Shown here: piece by piece, positions 21,470 through 23,445 of the stretch | Layout: each line of letters begins with the position of its first letter | Numbering within the stretch: position 1 is the first letter of the stretch | Assembly (NCBI GenBank): GCA_913043805.1 | Contig: CAJWMX010000003.1 | Span: 1-23,445, forward strand | DNA from: an uncultured Acidobacteriota bacterium | GTDB taxonomy: Bacteria; Acidobacteriota; Vicinamibacteria; Vicinamibacterales; UBA8438 | Reading direction: 5' to 3' | Length of the DNA stretch: 23,445 bases | Position numbers and translations under genes: made by a program | Notes under the pieces: generated by a model | What the model saw: only the letters and a program-made list of their open reading frames with translations | Told to the model about the DNA's origin: nothing | Databases searched by the model: none

Positions 21470-23409
21470 TAGAGTTGGGAACCTAGCCAGGCGTCGCGGA
21501 AGGCGAGCTGGGTGGGCGTCAATGTGCGACCCAGCTCCTCGAATGCGACCAGCCGCTGGCCCGGATGTGGAGCGGGCGTGACGCGAGTGGTGTGCACCGC
21601 CCCGCCCCGTGCGTAGGTCAGCGACACGGAACGACCGGGCAGGAGTCGCCCACGCGTGTCCCGCCAGCGGCCGGCTGACGACACCTCGCGGTCGTCGATC
21701 GAGACGATCACGTCGTCCTGGTCGAGTCCGGCCACATAGAGCGGGGAGCCGAACGCGGTGGGACGAGTCACCTGCGCACCACCCCGCTCGAATCGCAAGG
21801 CCGGATCTCCGAGCCAGGCCTGATCCGGCGCCGTCGACACCACCGCCACCCCCGCCCGTTCCAGCAACGGTCCGTAGTCGATCACCTCGTGGCCCTCGAC
21901 GTAGCGGTCGAAGTACTCGTCGGCGAACGATGCGTCGGTCAGTTCCGCCAGCGCCACGCGAGCGTCGGCCATCGTATAGGGACGGTCGACGGCGCCGGGG
22001 GTCGATCCACCCGGCAGTCCGAACCGGCGCCACAGCAGCCGCATGTAGTCGTCCAGCGTCACCGCGTCGGCGCCGGCCGCATCCGCGCTACGCACCCGGA
22101 GCAGCAGGTCGAGCCCCAGACCAAGCGTCTCCCCCCAGGTGTAGTAGGAGATGAAGAGGTTGTCCCAGTTGGTGGGATCGATCGAGGTCGCCGCATCGGT
22201 GAACGGCGCGAGCCGGCTCATCTCGACCGCCGAGCGGAACTGCCGGCCTGGTCCCAATCGCACGGTCTCGATGGCGCGGCTGAACCGACCCAGCGTGGCG
22301 GACAACGGCGCCAATCCTGCCCGCTGGAGTGTCAGCGCGCCGTAGTAGTTCGTGTAGCCCTCCGCCAACCAGAGCTCGCCGGAGGGATTGACGCGTTCGA
22401 AGTCGAACGGCTCGAGCGACCGCGGCCGGATCCGCTCGACGTTCCAGACGTGGAAGAACTCGTGCGAGACCGACCCCAGGAGCTGCCGGCCCTGGGTGCG
22501 CAACGCCGCCGGGGCGCTGAGGACCGTACTGTTGCGGTGCTCCATCGCGTCACCACCGGCGGTCGGCAGGTAGTCGGCAATGAAAGTGTAGCGGCCGGTC
22601 TCGAATCGCGGGAACTCACCGAAGACCGCCACCATCTCGCGAACGATCCGCTCGACATCATCCGCATAGCGGTCGACGTCGGCCTCGCTCCCTCCGTGAT
22701 GCACGGCCACCCGGAACTGCGGCCTGTAGGTGGGATCCGATGGATCGGACACTTCGAAGGTCCGGTCCACGAACCCACTGAACTCCGCTGGACTGTCCAG
22801 CAGGTAGGCGACGTTGGGAGCGGTGAATGTCAGTGGATCGTCGGTTGGGAACAGCTGCGTCGCCACCCGCCACGACTCGCCGGCTGGGGGCACGAAACGC
22901 ACCTGGATGAGGCCAGTCTCGTGGCCCGCCGGCCAGATCAAGCTCGCCGGCATGTTGAGGTGCGCGTGCGTGCGGTCGACGGCCAGGTAGGTCCCGTCGA
23001 TCCGATCGCCGAAGATGCGGTACGAGAAGACCACCGAGCCATCATGGCCGGCGATGTCCCACCGGGTGGGCAAGGTCCGGACCGCCTCGAGCGGGTCGCC
23101 GGCGCCGCTCCTCGCCTCCACCATGAAGATGTTCTTGGCGAAGTCGTGGCGTGCGTAGCGACCGGGCGACGCGCTGCTCATCCGCAGGCTGAGCGGATCG
23201 GCGCCAAGGCCATCGACCTGGAGTTCTACCGCCATCCATCGATGAGCCGGCTCGGGCACGCTCACCGTGTAGCGCACCTGGGCGTCGGTGCTTTCCGGCG
23301 CCGACTGACCGCCCGTGCGAACGCCCAGACCGAGCGCGACGAACGCAAGCACGAGGGCGGCACCGCCGAGGGGCCACCCACGCCCCCGACCCGCGCCTGG
23401 CCGGATCAT
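21469..23409 (-). CDS. M61-family metallopeptidase with PDZ domain
   Basis: This 646-residue secreted or membrane-anchored zinc peptidase belongs to the M61 (glycyl aminopeptidase) family. After a basic N-terminus a hydrophobic signal/anchor lies at about 14-30. The N-terminal M61 beta domain covers about 44-220 and the catalytic domain about 235-500. Zinc ligands are His316 and His320 (HEFFH) with Glu350 (LWLAEGYTNYY), and the family motif DAMEHRNST is at 287-295. A PDZ domain with DQDDVIVSIDDREV lies near the C-terminus, as usual in this family. Length is normal (about 600-650). The ATG overlaps the stop of an upstream gene (ATGA), which fixes the start. The physiological substrate is unknown. 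Confidence 0.92.
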   Translation of the reverse strand: MIRPGAGRGRGWPLGGAALVLAFVALGLGVRTGGQSAPESTDAQVRYTVSVPEPAHRWMAVELQVDGLGADPLSLRMSSASPGRYARHDFAKNIFMVEARSGAGDPLEAVRTLPTRWDIAGHDGSVVFSYRIFGDRIDGTYLAVDRTHAHLNMPASLIWPAGHETGLIQVRFVPPAGESWRVATQLFPTDDPLTFTAPNVAYLLDSPAEFSGFVDRTFEVSDPSDPTYRPQFRVAVHHGGSEADVDRYADDVERIVREMVAVFGEFPRFETGRYTFIADYLPTAGGDAMEHRNSTVLSAPAALRTQGRQLLGSVSHEFFHVWNVERIRPRSLEPFDFERVNPSGELWLAEGYTNYYGALTLQRAGLAPLSATLGRFSRAIETVRLGPGRQFRSAVEMSRLAPFTDAATSIDPTNWDNLFISYYTWGETLGLGLDLLLRVRSADAAGADAVTLDDYMRLLWRRFGLPGGSTPGAVDRPYTMADARVALAELTDASFADEYFDRYVEGHEVIDYGPLLERAGVAVVSTAPDQAWLGDPALRFERGGAQVTRPTAFGSPLYVAGLDQDDVIVSIDDREVSSAGRWRDTRGRLLPGRSVSLTYARGGAVHTTRVTPAPHPGQRLVAFEELGRTLTPTQLAFRDAWLGSQL

Positions 23410-23445
23410 GGGCTCGGCTCGAGCGCGTCCCAGACCTGTCGGACG
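23406..23445 (-). CDS. Partial CDS, last 12 codons of a gene upstream of the M61 peptidase
   Basis: On the minus strand a frame enters from the right edge and ends in TGA at 23408-23406, encoding VRQVWDALEPSP. Its stop overlaps the M61 ATG as ATGA, the same coupling used elsewhere in this window. It is too short to identify, and the frame could be chance; the overlap is the only support. Confidence 0.4.
   Translation of the reverse strand, partial: VRQVWDALEPSP

Overview
The window is GC-rich DNA, densely packed with genes, from a free-living aerobic bacterium. Short or overlapping gene junctions (ATGA/GTGA) are common, and high GC produces many long shadow frames opposite real genes. The gene content resembles a soil or sediment member of the Acidobacteriota (Vicinamibacteria-like): a SUF operon with SufU, an A-type cytochrome oxidase cluster with unusual small proteins, a DUF1554 lipoprotein, a GH99-like protein and DUF481. 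This assignment rests on recalled family resemblance, not a search. I see no phage, IS element, CRISPR array, tRNA or rRNA.

Region 1 (1-5461, minus strand) is an iron-sulfur cluster assembly operon read sufB-sufC-sufD-sufS-sufU, followed by the start of a further gene cut by the window edge. SufBCD is the scaffold/ATPase complex, SufS takes sulfur from cysteine and SufU accepts it. A strong hairpin and a heptamer repeat lie between sufB and sufC. Region 2 (5658-7544, minus) holds a sodium:solute symporter preceded by a previously easy-to-miss 51-residue membrane protein.

Region 3 (7773-11817, plus) is a respiratory cluster in the order subunit I - III - IV - two small membrane proteins - subunit II. 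Subunit I has all heme and CuB ligands and an intact D-channel signature, but the K-channel lysine is replaced by isoleucine. Subunit II carries an extra glutamate in its second membrane helix where proline is usual. One of the small proteins has a CxxCFGDP motif after its signal peptide. This cluster is the most interesting part of the window.

Region 4 (11825-13164, minus) encodes a secreted SurA-like/DsbA-like fusion translationally coupled to a small lipoprotein. Region 5 (13251-15840, plus) has three overlapping genes: an FAD-linked oxidase, a YvlD-type four-helix membrane protein and a small outer-membrane barrel. Region 6 (15860-20440, minus) runs from a copper-type P1B ATPase with two YHS and two heavy-metal-binding domains, through a DUF1554 lipoprotein, to a GH99-like secreted protein; the spacer after the ATPase contains repeats. 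Region 7 has a DUF481 outer-membrane protein (plus) facing an M61 protease (minus). Between them is a run of hairpins, including a 105-bp near-palindrome that reaches the protease stop codon. A last partial gene is cut by the right edge.
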